DNA from: Halostagnicola larsenii XH-48
GTDB taxonomy: Archaea; Halobacteriota; Halobacteria; Halobacteriales; Natrialbaceae
Direction of reading: 5' to 3'
Assembly (NCBI RefSeq): GCF_000517625.1
Contig: NZ_CP007057.1
Coordinates: 372,001-436,000 of the forward strand
DNA: 64,000 bases
The notes below the pieces were generated by a model. That model saw nothing but the letters and a program-made list of their open reading frames with translations. It had not been told where the DNA came from and searched no databases. The position numbers and the translations under genes are program-made. Shown one piece after another: positions 63,202 to 64,000 of this stretch. The first letter of the stretch is position 1. Each line of letters opens with the position of its first letter.

Positions 63202-63360
63202 TGGTATATTCACACTGCTCGACAGGGATTCGCCACCACGTATGAACTGGGTATCCGGTGAGTAGCGGGAGGAAAACCTTTTTTCCCTCTTGGGTTCATC
63301 CGTCACGTAACGGCTCGCGAGTGGCCCTCAGTCGCGCAAGTCACCCACTGGACCAGCACC

Positions 63361-64000
63361 ATGACGAGACCAGATATACAAACAGATTTCGAGTCGTTTG
63401 AACGCACCGCCAATGCCTCACCTTCCGGTGTCCGAATTCCCGTCGAAGTACAGGTTACTGTTTCGAACACCTTTGACGCGTATCGACGAGCACGGAACGA
63501 CCGTGGCGGATTCTACCTCGAGACGACTGGTGGACAGGACGGGTGGGGATACTTCGGTGTCGAGGCGATCGAACGTCTCCAGGTCAGCGCGGATGCAACG
63601 CCGATTCACGAAGACAGTCCATCTCTGGCTGCTATCGACGGGCTACTCCAACGTGAAGAACTCGTGCGTGGGGACTGTGACGTGCCGTATCCGTGCGGCG
63701 CCTTCGGCTGGCTTTCCTACGATATCGTTCGCGAACTCGAGGAGTTACCGACGAACACACGGAATATTCGTCAACTTCCTCGGCTCCAACTGGGAGTCTT
63801 CGACCGCGTAGCCGCCTGGAATGAACAGACCAACGGGTCCGTTACGCTCCGTATCACCGCCTGCCCTGTCGTAAAAGACGACGTCGAGACGGCCTACGAA
63901 AACGGACGGAACGCCGCGCTGAAACTCGCTCGAGACGCAACCACAGGATCGATTGAGCGCCCGTCGATGCACCCCTCGGAAACCGCTGCGTTTCAGAGCG
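63361..64000 (+). CDS. pabB: Aminodeoxychorismate synthase component I, pabB, 5' part (runs off right edge)
   Basis: Open frame from the ATG at 63361 to the window end without a stop (213 codons; start M-T-R-P-D-I-Q-T-D-F-E-S-F). The visible N-terminal anthranilate synthase-I-like domain has 'ETTGGQDGWGYFG' and 'PYPCGAFGWLSYDIVREL', typical of haloarchaeal PabB. The C-terminal chorismate-binding half lies beyond the window. It would convert chorismate and an amino group to aminodeoxychorismate for the pABA moiety, in line with FolC-FolP just upstream (159-base gap). Confidence 0.85.
   Translation, partial: MTRPDIQTDFESFERTANASPSGVRIPVEVQVTVSNTFDAYRRARNDRGGFYLETTGGQDGWGYFGVEAIERLQVSADATPIHEDSPSLAAIDGLLQREELVRGDCDVPYPCGAFGWLSYDIVRELEELPTNTRNIRQLPRLQLGVFDRVAAWNEQTNGSVTLRITACPVVKDDVETAYENGRNAALKLARDATTGSIERPSMHPSETAAFQS

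Noticed and set aside
1-64000. Mobile elements, CRISPR arrays, rRNA and tRNA genes
   Set aside because: No transposase or integrase ORF, no regularly spaced repeat and no structured RNA gene could be found by reading.

Overview
The window looks like chromosome of an aerobic heterotrophic haloarchaeon (class Halobacteria; a Natrialbales-type organism is my guess). The signs are strongly acidic predicted proteins, GC-rich third codon positions, Tat (twin-arginine) signals on the extracytoplasmic proteins, many leaderless genes with an AT-rich TATA-like box about 25-35 bases before the ATG, and a fused FolC-FolP folate protein, an arrangement known from haloarchaea. I see no rRNA, tRNA, CRISPR array or intact insertion sequence.

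Layout. (1) 1-2.7 kb: start of a sulfatase running off the left edge, a secreted five-bladed-propeller glycoside hydrolase and an N-acylglucosamine/cellobiose 2-epimerase-like enzyme, a small carbohydrate group. (2) 3.3-11.4 kb: small unknown protein, FAD monooxygenase, TetR regulator plus MATE exporter with a palindromic operator, UspA, thioredoxin reductase, a zinc alcohol dehydrogenase (ADH-1) and a small zinc-finger protein. (3) 11.4-14.3 kb: a CGSC (cysteine form of 'UGSC') protein flanked by two paralogous ~360-residue proteins of unknown function. (4) 14.4-27.4 kb: a catabolic block of two aldehyde dehydrogenases, two GMC oxidoreductases, a fused 3-hydroxyacyl-CoA dehydrogenase/enoyl-CoA hydratase, an acyl-CoA ligase, an acyl-CoA dehydrogenase and ADH-2. 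(5) 28-38.3 kb: IclR regulator, tungsten-type aldehyde:ferredoxin oxidoreductase with MoaD-like partner, thioredoxin-reductase-like flavoprotein, CocE-type hydrolase, thiolase plus DUF35 protein, SDR dehydrogenase and a phenylacetate-CoA-ligase-like enzyme. (6) 39.7-45.7 kb: a complete oligopeptide/nickel-type ABC importer whose binding protein looks circularly permuted. (7) 45.9-51.1 kb: divergent malate/lactate dehydrogenase and an NMT1/SsuA-type ABC importer. (8) 51.4-56.7 kb: a 2-oxoacid dehydrogenase complex in two convergent halves (E1 alpha-beta; E2-E3). (9) 56.9-64 kb: one-carbon/folate genes (PurU-like, MetF-like, IclR, FolC-FolP fusion, start of pabB).

How they may work together. 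Regions 3-6 carry all steps to import an oxygenated organic compound, oxidise alcohol to aldehyde to acid, activate it to a CoA thioester and beta-oxidise it; the substrate cannot be read from sequence. A shared palindrome, TTTGA-N5-YCAAA, occurs in pairs upstream of ADH-1, ADH-2 and the ABC importer, with a near match upstream of the IclR gene, and a second palindrome, TTACAR-N8-YNGTAA, lies in four long intergenic regions. I take these as candidate operators tying the dispersed genes into regulons. They and the CGSC module are the most novel-looking items here.
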